Positions 12,591-18,688 of a DNA stretch of 18,688 bases are shown piece by piece. Positions within the stretch are counted from its first letter, which is position 1. The number at the start of each line of letters is the position of its first letter. Source of the DNA: Candidatus Woesearchaeota archaeon (GTDB lineage Archaea; Nanobdellota; Nanobdellia; Woesearchaeales; JACPBV01). Made by a program: the position numbers and the translations under genes. The notes beneath the pieces were generated by a model, which was not told the DNA's origin, made no database searches, and saw only the letters and a program-made list of their open reading frames with translations. Location: the NCBI GenBank assembly GCA_016180165.1, contig JACPBU010000003.1, positions 1 to 18,688 of the forward strand. The letters are read 5' to 3'.

Positions 12591-13220
12591 TTATGCTTTG
12601 AAGAGGCTCTTATCGACGCCATGCAATCTTCGTTGGATATCTTCAAGTGAAGACTTCCAGGAGGAAAATAGTCTCTGCTCTTCATGGATTGAATTTCCTA
12701 TTTCAGTAACATAAGTATGCACGTCCCTGATATCCCCTCTTGCCTCGTGAAGATGCTCAAGCAGCCGTTTGAATTCCGAAAGGCCAAGAAAAAATCCTTT
12801 GCTGGGGCTCGGGAGTAAAGGTAAAACCTGGGCAGGTGGCCGCTGATAAGATGATTCGGGGGGAAGGTCCGGAAGTTCAGGAAGTTCAGGTAAGGCCTCG
12901 AAAGTTGGCTCAGCAGGAACCTCTTCATTTCGCATATTGCTCTCCGCATCAAAAGACGGAAGGCCAAGTTCGGTAGGCTCTTTAAGCCCCTCGCCCTGGT
13001 TCAACTGCCCAAAGTCCTGAAGTTCTTCCCCGATTTCGGGAAGTTCAGGTAAAGGCGTTTCAGAAGAATGCTGTTCCAGATGGCCAGCAGAAAATCCATC
13101 CAACGAAGGCAGTTCCTCCAGCCCCTCAAGCTCCGGCAACTCTGGCGGCTCAGGAGGCAAATCAAGAGCTAAGTTATCGTTAAAACTTTCTTTTCTCTTA
13201 AAAAGATTGATAAAAGCCAT
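12591..13220 (-). CDS. Acidic, proline-rich protein with a C-terminal coiled coil, unknown function
   Basis: A 209-residue protein. A short basic start (MAFINLFKRKE) precedes about 125 residues of low-complexity acidic sequence with repeated LPELPEL-type units. The last 67 residues (FFLGLSEFKRLLEHLHEARGDI...RRLHGVDKSLFKA) form a helical domain homologous to the whole 12345 product. The first residues could contact membrane or nucleic acid, with the Pro/Glu region as a flexible spacer. The ATG at 13220 has GGGGGTG about 10 bases upstream. It is the first gene of the three-gene minus operon, divergent from the 13355 gene. Confidence 0.85.
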   Translation of the reverse strand: MAFINLFKRKESFNDNLALDLPPEPPELPELEGLEELPSLDGFSAGHLEQHSSETPLPELPEIGEELQDFGQLNQGEGLKEPTELGLPSFDAESNMRNEEVPAEPTFEALPELPELPDLPPESSYQRPPAQVLPLLPSPSKGFFLGLSEFKRLLEHLHEARGDIRDVHTYVTEIGNSIHEEQRLFSSWKSSLEDIQRRLHGVDKSLFKA

Positions 13221-13266
13221 CGTTAAAATACACCCCCTAAATAACAGGTTACAGCAAAAGGCTGCC

Positions 13267-13273
13267 TATTAAA
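13267..13273 (-). promoter_or_regulatory. Candidate TATA box for the coiled-coil operon
   Basis: On the minus strand TTTAATA is centred about 50 bp before the ATG at 13220, leaving a leader of about 25 nt that contains the GGGGGTG ribosome-binding site. Confidence 0.35.
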
Positions 13274-13324
13274 GCTTTTAGTAGCATTCATGAATAGTAA
13301 CATTGGGAGTTTAAAAAAAATAGA

Positions 13325-13332
13325 TTTATATA
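13325..13332 (+). promoter_or_regulatory. TATA box for the 13355 membrane protein gene
   Basis: TTTATATA is centred about 26 bp before the ATG at 13355, with no clear Shine-Dalgarno sequence between them. Leaderless translation is likely. Confidence 0.55.
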
Positions 13333-13354
13333 GAGGTTCGCTCAGGATAATAGT

Positions 13355-14071
13355 ATGCCTGGCCCATTTGAGAAGACATCACTGCCGAAAAGGCTTGGGA
13401 ATTTCACCAAAGTCTTGTTCCTTTCAAAATTCCCCATGAACCTCCTTGCCCTTGCAGTCATTATCTCCCTTTCAATCTTCTCCTACCATTCATTGGTCCC
13501 TGCCCCGCAGGTGACAGGTAATGTTATTGCAGACATTGTCCCATGCCCAGGTTCCGAGCAATGCCTTACAAGCTGCGACCAGTGCCCCGTGAAAAAAGAG
13601 CTTGAGCGGATTGAGGTTACGAAATACCAATGTGCAGATGGCACGCTCCAGGAAGATCTTGAGGATTGTAAGGTTGAATACCCAAAGGTGCAGGAGAAGT
13701 TCAGTGGAGCTGTTGGAGATATAACATTCAGCATAGACGACGTGTCTTACATCCTGGAAGAGGATGGCTTGGGGACTCTGTTGAGAGTTGATTACACCAT
13801 CATCAACAAGGGCAGTTCCCCGCTCGTTCCCAGGCTCGAGATGAAGGTCTATGAGGAATGGTCGACCAAAGCCATGAAGGCTCTGCCGAATAAAGTCGTC
13901 GATCTTGAGACGGTTATTGGCCCGGAAAGCTTTTTGCAGAGGAGCGAAAACGTCAGGATTACCTTTAAGGGTGCACAGCCAAAGGTCAGGATTCTGCTCG
14001 TCAACGCCCTTGCCGACCCCGATGAGGAGATTATTGCAGTATCAAGAGACATTCTGAAGCAGCAAGAGTGA
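13355..14071 (+). CDS. Single-pass membrane-anchored extracytoplasmic protein, unknown function
   Basis: A 238-residue protein. A basic N-terminus (KRLGNFTKVLFLSKF) precedes a membrane helix at about 28-48. A short Cys-rich stretch follows (CPGSEQCLTSCDQCPVKKE, plus CADG and DCK), which may form disulfides or bind metal outside the cell. The remaining residues, about 115-235, look like an immunoglobulin-like beta domain: TFSIDDVSYILEEDG..LLRVDYTIINKGSSPLVPRLEMKVYEE, with a PKVRILLVNALADPDEEI end. Such folds are common in archaeal surface proteins. It lies 84 bp before the next envelope-protein gene. I do not recognise a specific family. Confidence 0.8.
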   Translation: MPGPFEKTSLPKRLGNFTKVLFLSKFPMNLLALAVIISLSIFSYHSLVPAPQVTGNVIADIVPCPGSEQCLTSCDQCPVKKELERIEVTKYQCADGTLQEDLEDCKVEYPKVQEKFSGAVGDITFSIDDVSYILEEDGLGTLLRVDYTIINKGSSPLVPRLEMKVYEEWSTKAMKALPNKVVDLETVIGPESFLQRSENVRITFKGAQPKVRILLVNALADPDEEIIAVSRDILKQQE

Positions 14072-14111
14072 GGGTATGAGCCGCCCCAAAAGCTGGTCTC
14101 ATTGGATAAAG

Positions 14112-14119
14112 TTTAAATA
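14112..14119 (+). promoter_or_regulatory. TATA box for the lamin-tail-domain gene
   Basis: TTTAAATA is centred about 40 bp before the TTG start at 14156. The predicted leader would contain GGGGGATGG (14141-14149), a usable Shine-Dalgarno site about 6 bases before the TTG. Confidence 0.5.
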
Positions 14120-14155
14120 AAGCATATCTTTCGCCCTGTTGGGGGATGGAAAAAT

Positions 14156-16018
14156 TTGAGAAAAGCGATTCTTCTCTTGCTGCCGCTGTTGATGCTGGTT
14201 GGCTCGGCGCACGCAATGGTGATTTCTGAAATAATGGCTTACCCTTCATCCGATGAGAAGACAAATGAGTGGATTGAGCTGTACAATGATGCTGAAGCAG
14301 AAATAGATATCGCGAACTGGACATTGAGGGATTCCCTTAAAAATGACTCCTTGAAGGGTTACATTGATGCAGCATCAACATTGATCCCTGCAAAGCATTA
14401 TGCATTGATTACCGACAGGACAACGACGGTTTATGCTTCCTTATCGGTCAATTCTGGCGCAATAAGGATTTCAGTCACTGATGAGTCATTGGGCAACGGG
14501 CTGAACAATAATGGGGAGGCGATTGCAATTCTTGATGCCGAAGATAAGATTATAGACGAAGTCACCTACCCTAAAGCAACTAAAGGGTTGAGCTACCAAA
14601 GGTCTGAAGCAGGATGGAAGCAGGATTTCCCCTCGCCTGGCTTCCCGAATACCATTAAAGATGATGAAGGGAATTTAGAGGGGGAGGTATCGCTGGGAGG
14701 TGGAGAAACTTCAGAAGATAGTAAGTCGGGGTCAGGGAGTAATGAGCCTGGATCAGTCAATGGCACAGAGGGAAAAGAAGAGACGGGGGGAGCAGGAGGA
14801 GCAGGAGGGGGGCAGGAGAAGAGTAAGTCAGAACAACAAACTCCCAATAATTTGAGTGAGTCATCAGAGGCTGATAAGGCGTTTGATGAAAATGTTATAG
14901 CCTTAAGCAGGGGAGATAATTCCACGAAAGGACAGATGGGTGGCCTAGACAGCTGCGATTGGAAAGTTGAGTTGTTGTTCCCATTTAAAGATAACCAGAG
15001 TGAAAAGAGCCAGAGAGTGAGATTGAGGGCAATAAAAATTGCAGGAAAAGAAGCGTCCCTCACAGCCAGGCTTTCCATCCATGATAAGGGTGGCCAGCTG
15101 TTGAAAGAGCTCACGGTTTGGGACAGAGTCACCGCAGTCAGGCAGAAAACGTCGCCAGAGATAAGCCCGGGCCTTGAAAGTGGGGGGGAGACGGCATATG
15201 AGGCAGAGCTCGAAACGTCATGCGTTGATGTTGACAAAGGAAACAACAGGTATGTTGAGGTAGTTTCTGTATTTCCCGAAAAAAATGTCACTTCGACTAT
15301 TGAAATAATCAACATTACATACCAAAACAACCAAAGCTATGCTTCCTTTGGCGAGAGGCTCATAACCACCCTGCAGGTGAAGAAAGGGACGACGAAAAAA
15401 GGAACAATCACTGTCAGTGTTCAGGGAGAAGAAAGAGTTAGCAACGAGACCAGGATTTCAGATATTCTCTCCGAAGAGACGATGATGGTTGATGTATCGG
15501 TGAGGTTAAAGGAAAACTGCAACGGAAAATTCCAGGACGGAGAATATGAGGTTCAGGCAATTGGGCTGGACACCTCTGGGGCGAGATCCATCAATATTTC
15601 AGGAAAAGGGGATTGCCGGGGGGAGAAAATAAAAAAACAGCCATCGAAAAAGGGAGAAGGTGCGGGCAGGGAATCTTTGGCAGCAGTCCCCTCTCAAGAT
15701 GCGATAGGCGCCCCGGGAACTCGGCCTAAGGTTTTCATTGATAATACCCAATCTGAAACATTGAAAGAGAAAAGAGGGTATGTCTCCCCAAGCTCGCAGG
15801 CTTTGATAATTGGCGCAATGGCATTTTTAGCGCTAATCCTTACCATTGGGGCATCATCGATCACATTCTGGGTTCTCAAGCGGAAGGGCGGGGGAAAAAG
15901 AACCGATACCAGGAAAGTTTCATCTCAGTCCAACAGAAATCTATTTAAAGCGGGCAGGAACAAAAAGAAAGATGGTAGCTCAGGAAAAAGAGATGATCAG
16001 GTGCAGGGCAATAATTGA
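14156..16018 (+). CDS. Secreted, membrane-anchored lamin-tail-domain protein
   Basis: A 620-residue type I membrane protein. The TTG start gives a textbook signal peptide (MRKAILLLLPLLMLVGSAHA, cut after residue 20); the ATG at 14146 is in another frame. Residues 21-165 form a lamin tail domain (VISEIMAYPSSDEKTNEWIELYND..WTLRD...LIPAKHYALIT...). A Gly/Ser/Glu low-complexity linker covers about 170-260. Two beta-rich regions with paired Cys (C267, C356, C455, C487) and many Asn-x-Ser/Thr sites follow, suggesting N-glycosylation. A membrane helix at about 549-574 precedes a basic cytoplasmic tail. Lamin tail domains in prokaryotes occur on surface proteins and secreted nucleases; no nuclease is visible here. 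The gene overlaps the next by 26 bp. Confidence 0.85.
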   Translation: MRKAILLLLPLLMLVGSAHAMVISEIMAYPSSDEKTNEWIELYNDAEAEIDIANWTLRDSLKNDSLKGYIDAASTLIPAKHYALITDRTTTVYASLSVNSGAIRISVTDESLGNGLNNNGEAIAILDAEDKIIDEVTYPKATKGLSYQRSEAGWKQDFPSPGFPNTIKDDEGNLEGEVSLGGGETSEDSKSGSGSNEPGSVNGTEGKEETGGAGGAGGGQEKSKSEQQTPNNLSESSEADKAFDENVIALSRGDNSTKGQMGGLDSCDWKVELLFPFKDNQSEKSQRVRLRAIKIAGKEASLTARLSIHDKGGQLLKELTVWDRVTAVRQKTSPEISPGLESGGETAYEAELETSCVDVDKGNNRYVEVVSVFPEKNVTSTIEIINITYQNNQSYASFGERLITTLQVKKGTTKKGTITVSVQGEERVSNETRISDILSEETMMVDVSVRLKENCNGKFQDGEYEVQAIGLDTSGARSINISGKGDCRGEKIKKQPSKKGEGAGRESLAAVPSQDAIGAPGTRPKVFIDNTQSETLKEKRGYVSPSSQALIIGAMAFLALILTIGASSITFWVLKRKGGGKRTDTRKVSSQSNRNLFKAGRNKKKDGSSGKRDDQVQGNN

Positions 16019-16565
16019 GATTCTTGGCAGGCCAAAAGAGCATGTCGAAGAGACTATAAAGCTCGTGGTCGAGAAGATAAGGCAGACTGAGAACATTTCT
16101 GTCCTTAAGGAGGCGATTGCCCCGGTGACGCCAAACGAATCATCCTTGTTCTCGACCTTTGTTGAGCTGGAGATGGTCATCAAGGGAATTTCCACCCTCA
16201 TCTCATTTTGTTTTGATCATATGCCTTCATCCCTGGAGATAGAGAAGCCGGAAGAACTGATGATAAGGAACACCCAGCTTTCAGGAATCTTTAACGATTT
16301 GCAGGCAAAATTGCATAATGTGGATATGGTCGCAAAAAAGCTGCGGATGGAGGGGGATGCATTGACAAGAAGCTTAAACACCCTCATGCAGAACATGATT
16401 GCCATCCTGACTTCGATCGGAAAAGCTTCATTGGAGGATCTCTCTAAATTTTCCGGCCTTGATGGGGGGCTGCTGAAAAAGTTCCTTGATTCTCTCGTAA
16501 AAGATGGGAAAGCCATAAAAGATGGCGAAAACTATAAAATGGCTCAGGGTAAACGATCACTCTAA
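15993..16565 (+). CDS. Conserved archaeal-type protein with C-terminal winged helix, unknown function
   Basis: A 190-residue cytosolic protein starting MIRCRAIIEILGRPKEHVEETIKLVVEKI. I chose ATG 15993, with AGGA about 9 bases upstream, over ATG 15972 because the protein pattern begins there. Residues 1-85 form an alpha-beta domain with FSTFVELEMVIKGISTLISFCFDHMPSSLEIEKPEEL, a layout I have seen in DPANN hypothetical proteins. A coiled coil follows (about 95-140). The last 40 residues, ASLEDLSKFSGLDGGLLKKFLDSLVKDGKAIKDGENYKM, look like a winged helix-turn-helix. Its stop overlaps the ScpB start by one base (TAATG), so the two are translationally coupled and may act together. Confidence 0.8.
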   Translation: MIRCRAIIEILGRPKEHVEETIKLVVEKIRQTENISVLKEAIAPVTPNESSLFSTFVELEMVIKGISTLISFCFDHMPSSLEIEKPEELMIRNTQLSGIFNDLQAKLHNVDMVAKKLRMEGDALTRSLNTLMQNMIAILTSIGKASLEDLSKFSGLDGGLLKKFLDSLVKDGKAIKDGENYKMAQGKRSL

Positions 16566-17929
16566 TGTCCAATCTGAAGTATAAGATTGAGGCGCTCCTC
16601 TTCTCTTCTGGCAGGAGAATGCCCCTTGAGGAGATGGAAAAGCTGACTAAGGCAGCTCCTGAAGATATCCGTGAGAGCATCCGATCCCTGAAGGAAGAAT
16701 ATGCTCAGAGGAATTCTTCGATACACCTGATAGATGAAGGGAATGCCTGGAAGCTCAGCGTCAAGGATGAACATATCGACGCCATCAGCCAGATTGTCAC
16801 AAAATCGGAGCTTCCAAAAACACTGATGGAGACTCTCGCAGTCATCGCATTCAAATACCCGATGAAGCAGTCTGACCTTATCAGGATACGCACCAACAAG
16901 GCTTATGGCCACCTGCTGGAGCTTGAGCGCTTAGGATATATCGCAAGGCAGAAATTCAGCAGGACAAAGCTCATCAGGCTTACGCCGAAATTCTTTGAGT
17001 ATTTTGACCTTCCGCCGGAAAAGCTGAAGGAGAAGTTCAAGGATTTCGAGGGGATTGCGCAGGCCATCACCGAGAAAGACCAGGAAACTAAAAAAGTGGC
17101 AGCAAAGCAGGCGGGGCAGGGGAAGAGCCATGAAATAGATGTTTTAGACAAGCAGGGAAAGCCTGTTCCCCTTGAGGTGTATGAAGAGACAAAGCAAGAG
17201 CAGGAGTTTCAGGATGCAAAAGAAGTTCTCCCCATTAAGGAAAACCTTGGAGCACTTGAAGTCGTAGAGGTAGAGGAAAGGGTTGAGCCTGAATCCACTG
17301 ATGCTGCCGATGAAGGCATTCCCTTGACTGAGGAGATGGGAGAAGGTATTGTTGAAGAAGTCAAGGAGCTGTTCGAGGGAGGGCATTCCGGGGAAACTCC
17401 AAAAACGACCGAGGAAGTTGACACTGAAATTGACAAAAGAGTAGATGAGCTCCTGAAGCCAATGAAAGTATCCGAAGAGGATGTTGATCCGGAAGATAAT
17501 ATCATATCTGAAGAGAGTGCTGGTCCGGAAGAAGATGCAAGTTCCGAGCAGAATATTGTTTCCGGAGAAGAGATAAGTTCTAAAAGTGGCAATACAAAGG
17601 GAGAAGAAAGGCCTGAGGAAGAAGGGCAGTCAAATGAAGAAGAATTATCCCAGGAAGAAGGGCAGCCTAAGGAAGCAGCGGAATCAGATGAGGGAGATTC
17701 GGAATTGGAGAATGCTGGGAAGTATCAGGATAAAGAAAATCCCTCAGAGAAGGACGAAGTTTCAGAGAGAGATTCGATGAGGGCCTCAGCAGAAGATTTA
17801 ACGGGACAGGATGAAAAAAGTCCCATGGAGCTAAAAAGGCCGAAGAAGATTGAGGATTTGGAAGATTATGAAGATGAAAAAATCAGGCACACCGAGCCAA
17901 AAAAAGGCCAGAAGGGGCTGTTGGAATAG
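16565..17929 (+). CDS. scpB: Segregation and condensation protein B (ScpB) with long acidic tail
   Basis: A 454-residue protein. Residues 1-165 match ScpB, the kleisin-binding dimer of the SMC-ScpAB condensin: LKYKIEALLFSSGRRMPLEEMEKLT, then IHLIDEGNAWKLSVKDEHIDAISQIV, LPKTLMETLAVIAFKYPMKQSDLIRIRTNKAYGHLLELERLGYIAR, and TKLIRLTPKFFEYFDL. These are two winged-helix domains. The remaining 280 or so residues form a Glu/Asp/Ser-rich disordered tail with near repeats (EEDVDPEDNIISEESAGPEEDASSEQN), which bacterial ScpB lacks. It ends with a small basic cluster (KKGQKGLLE). It is coupled to the upstream 15993 gene; no ScpA or SMC gene lies in the window. Confidence 0.9.
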   Translation: MSNLKYKIEALLFSSGRRMPLEEMEKLTKAAPEDIRESIRSLKEEYAQRNSSIHLIDEGNAWKLSVKDEHIDAISQIVTKSELPKTLMETLAVIAFKYPMKQSDLIRIRTNKAYGHLLELERLGYIARQKFSRTKLIRLTPKFFEYFDLPPEKLKEKFKDFEGIAQAITEKDQETKKVAAKQAGQGKSHEIDVLDKQGKPVPLEVYEETKQEQEFQDAKEVLPIKENLGALEVVEVEERVEPESTDAADEGIPLTEEMGEGIVEEVKELFEGGHSGETPKTTEEVDTEIDKRVDELLKPMKVSEEDVDPEDNIISEESAGPEEDASSEQNIVSGEEISSKSGNTKGEERPEEEGQSNEEELSQEEGQPKEAAESDEGDSELENAGKYQDKENPSEKDEVSERDSMRASAEDLTGQDEKSPMELKRPKKIEDLEDYEDEKIRHTEPKKGQKGLLE

Positions 17930-18078
17930 GTGAAGATGAAGGTTTTATTGAGAAGAAGCATTAATGTGTATAAAGGTTTGATGAAGTTAAGGTTTTATGG
18001 AAGAAGAAGAAGAAGAAGAAGAAGATTTGAAGGATATGAAGGTTTGGTGAAGATGAAGGTTGAGGGAGATGAAGTCGT
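17930..18078. repeat. Purine-rich degenerate repeat with (GAA)8 microsatellite
   Basis: The spacer after ScpB consists of imperfect copies of a GATGAAGGTTT-like unit (near 17934, 17980, 18033 and 18050) surrounding an uninterrupted GAA run at about 18000-18023. The plus strand is almost free of C. Such purine tracts can form triplex DNA and change length by slippage. Confidence 0.65.
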
Positions 18079-18082
18079 ATGA
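17936..18082 (+). CDS. Possible small Arg-rich ORF over a purine repeat
   Basis: An open frame of 48 residues, MKVLLRRSINVYKGLMKLRF then an eight-arginine run and a Gly/Val/Glu tail, fills the gap between ScpB and the zinc-ribbon gene and overlaps the latter by 4 bases. AGGTGA lies only 2 bases before the ATG, closer than usual. The eight Arg codons come from a GAA/AGA microsatellite, so the frame may be chance. Real expression is unproven. Confidence 0.25.
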   Translation: MKVLLRRSINVYKGLMKLRFYGRRRRRRRRFEGYEGLVKMKVEGDEVV

Positions 18083-18279
18083 AGCTGTTTCTCGTCCGCT
18101 GCCCGCACTGCCATAACGCCATGAAATACTCCTGCGATGATGGCATCCTGACCGGAAAAAGGAAAGCCTGCGTGTATTGCGGTAAAAGTTTTCTCGTGAG
18201 GAAAAACCTTACAGTCCAAAAAGAAAAATCTCCAACGATGACCGCTTTTTCCGTTTCTTTCGACGAGCCAAAAGCCTAA
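18079..18279 (+). CDS. Small zinc-ribbon protein
   Basis: A 66-residue protein with two CxxC knuckles: C8-P-H-C11 and C31-V-Y-C34, spaced as in a single zinc ribbon. The core reads VRCPHCHNAMKYSCDDGILTGKRKACVYCGKSFLVRKN, with a disordered C-terminus. Such mini ribbons in archaea usually bind nucleic acid or act as accessory factors. The partner is unknown. GGGAGATGA upstream of the ATG at a spacing of about 7 serves as ribosome-binding site. It lies between scpB and gyrA on the same strand. Confidence 0.8.
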   Translation: MKLFLVRCPHCHNAMKYSCDDGILTGKRKACVYCGKSFLVRKNLTVQKEKSPTMTAFSVSFDEPKA

Positions 18280-18325
18280 AATTTTGCCATTATAGACGCT
18301 ATAAAGGCATATTTTAATAGTAACC

Positions 18326-18333
18326 TTTATATA
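18326..18333 (+). promoter_or_regulatory. TATA box for gyrA
   Basis: TTTATATA is centred about 42 bp before the ATG at 18372, predicting transcription from about 18355 and a leader of about 17 nt that carries GAGAGGT as a weak ribosome-binding site. Confidence 0.55.
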
Positions 18334-18340
18334 CCCTCAC

Positions 18341-18354
18341 CTGTTCTGGAACAG
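18341..18354. promoter_or_regulatory. Candidate gyrA operator
   Basis: CTGTTC-TG-GAACAG is a perfect 14-bp dyad between the TATA box and the predicted transcription start. A dimeric repressor bound here would block initiation. No cognate regulator is visible in the window. Confidence 0.45.
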
Positions 18355-18371
18355 AGAGGTTTTCTCGAAAA

Positions 18372-18688
18372 ATGGCTGAACCGATCAAATTTGTTGATAT
18401 AACTCCAGTTCAAATGAGCGATGAAGATGCAGGCCCGGGAACAAACAAAAAAACAGTTCCGATGGCCGATAAAAAGATAGTTCCAGAAACGAATAAGAAG
18501 ATAATTCCTGGAATGAATGAGAAGATAGTTCCAAGGGTCATTGAAGAGGAGATGAAGCAGAGCTATGTAGATTATGCTATGTCAGTCATTGTCGGGCGCG
18601 CTCTTCCGGATGTCCGGGACGGTTTGAAGCCGGTCCACCGCAGGATTCTATTTGCGATGAACGAGCTGGGCCTCCAGTCCAGCAAGCC
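18372..18688 (+). CDS. gyrA: DNA gyrase subunit A, N-terminal part (runs off the window)
   Basis: The first 105 codons are present. From residue about 52 the sequence is unmistakable GyrA/Par[47 protein letters not shown]. GyrA cuts and rejoins DNA through a tyrosine beyond the window edge. With GyrB it introduces negative supercoils using ATP. In archaea gyrase was acquired from bacteria. The N-terminus is extended by about 50 residues over the usual start and contains four 8-residue repeats at 26-57. gyrB is not in the window. Confidence 0.95.
   Translation, partial: MAEPIKFVDITPVQMSDEDAGPGTNKKTVPMADKKIVPETNKKIIPGMNEKIVPRVIEEEMKQSYVDYAMSVIVGRALPDVRDGLKPVHRRILFAMNELGLQSSK
18447..18542 (+). 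repeat. Four in-frame 24-bp tandem repeats in gyrA
   Basis: Residues 26-57 read [32 protein letters not shown]. Each unit is 24 bp, and the DNA copies share an AAgAagaTAgTTCC core. The last unit is the conserved (K/R)IVP segment that normally opens GyrA, so the repeats look like expansion of that segment. Confidence 0.75.

Noticed and set aside
14593..15330. Long minus-strand ORF (245 codons) inside the lamin-tail gene
   Set aside because: It is antisense to a gene with a clear signal peptide, domain and membrane anchor. Its Ser/Pro/Leu composition is what the reverse of Glu/Gly/Lys-rich codons gives.
17961..18219. Minus-strand ORFs with poly-Leu or poly-Phe runs
   Set aside because: These are the reverse strand of the GAA microsatellite and the zinc-ribbon gene, with no ribosome-binding site or promoter.

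Overview
The window reads as archaeal chromosome. It carries an archaeal PCNA sliding clamp, an archaeal-type RNase J, a tRNA with an intron in the anticodon loop, and promoters with TTTAAATA-like TATA boxes. In several genes the TATA centre lies only about 26 bp before the start codon, so the mRNA is probably leaderless. Genes inside operons instead carry Shine-Dalgarno sequences (AGGTGA, GGGGG). DNA gyrase, ScpB, PEGA-domain surface proteins and small coiled-coil proteins resemble DPANN archaea (Woesearchaeota-like). That placement is an inference from protein style, not a tested phylogeny.

Layout. 1-1200: the tail of an upstream gene, an intron-containing tRNA-Gly(CCC), a membrane CTP-dependent polyprenol kinase-like gene, then a nested palindrome and a terminator. 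1196-2394 (minus): a small membrane protein and PCNA. 2560-3920 (plus): a small unknown protein and a calcineurin-like phosphoesterase. 3922-9624 (minus): a 1900-residue membrane-anchored protein with carboxypeptidase-regulatory/PEGA repeats, a dockerin-like calcium module, Cys-rich DxDGD segments, internal hydrophobic helices and a C-terminal Fic domain. 9683-10971 (minus): RNase J whose last residues are displaced into another frame. 11024-11263: a small basic protein divergent from RNase J, sharing its TATA box. 11264-11929: a non-coding stretch packed with nested hairpins and repeats. 11930-13220 (minus): three small coiled-coil genes, one interrupted by an in-frame TGA. 13355-17929 (plus): two envelope proteins, a conserved wHTH-ended protein and ScpB. 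17930-18688: a purine-rich repeat, a zinc-ribbon protein and the start of gyrA.

How the genes relate. PCNA, ScpB and GyrA belong to replication, condensation and topology. RNase J belongs to RNA decay. The 13355 and 14156 products and the Fic giant are envelope or surface proteins.

The two strongest candidates for something undescribed are the giant anchored Fic protein, whose layout resembles a contact-dependent effector, and the 666-bp hairpin array at 11264-11929. Both functional readings are inference.
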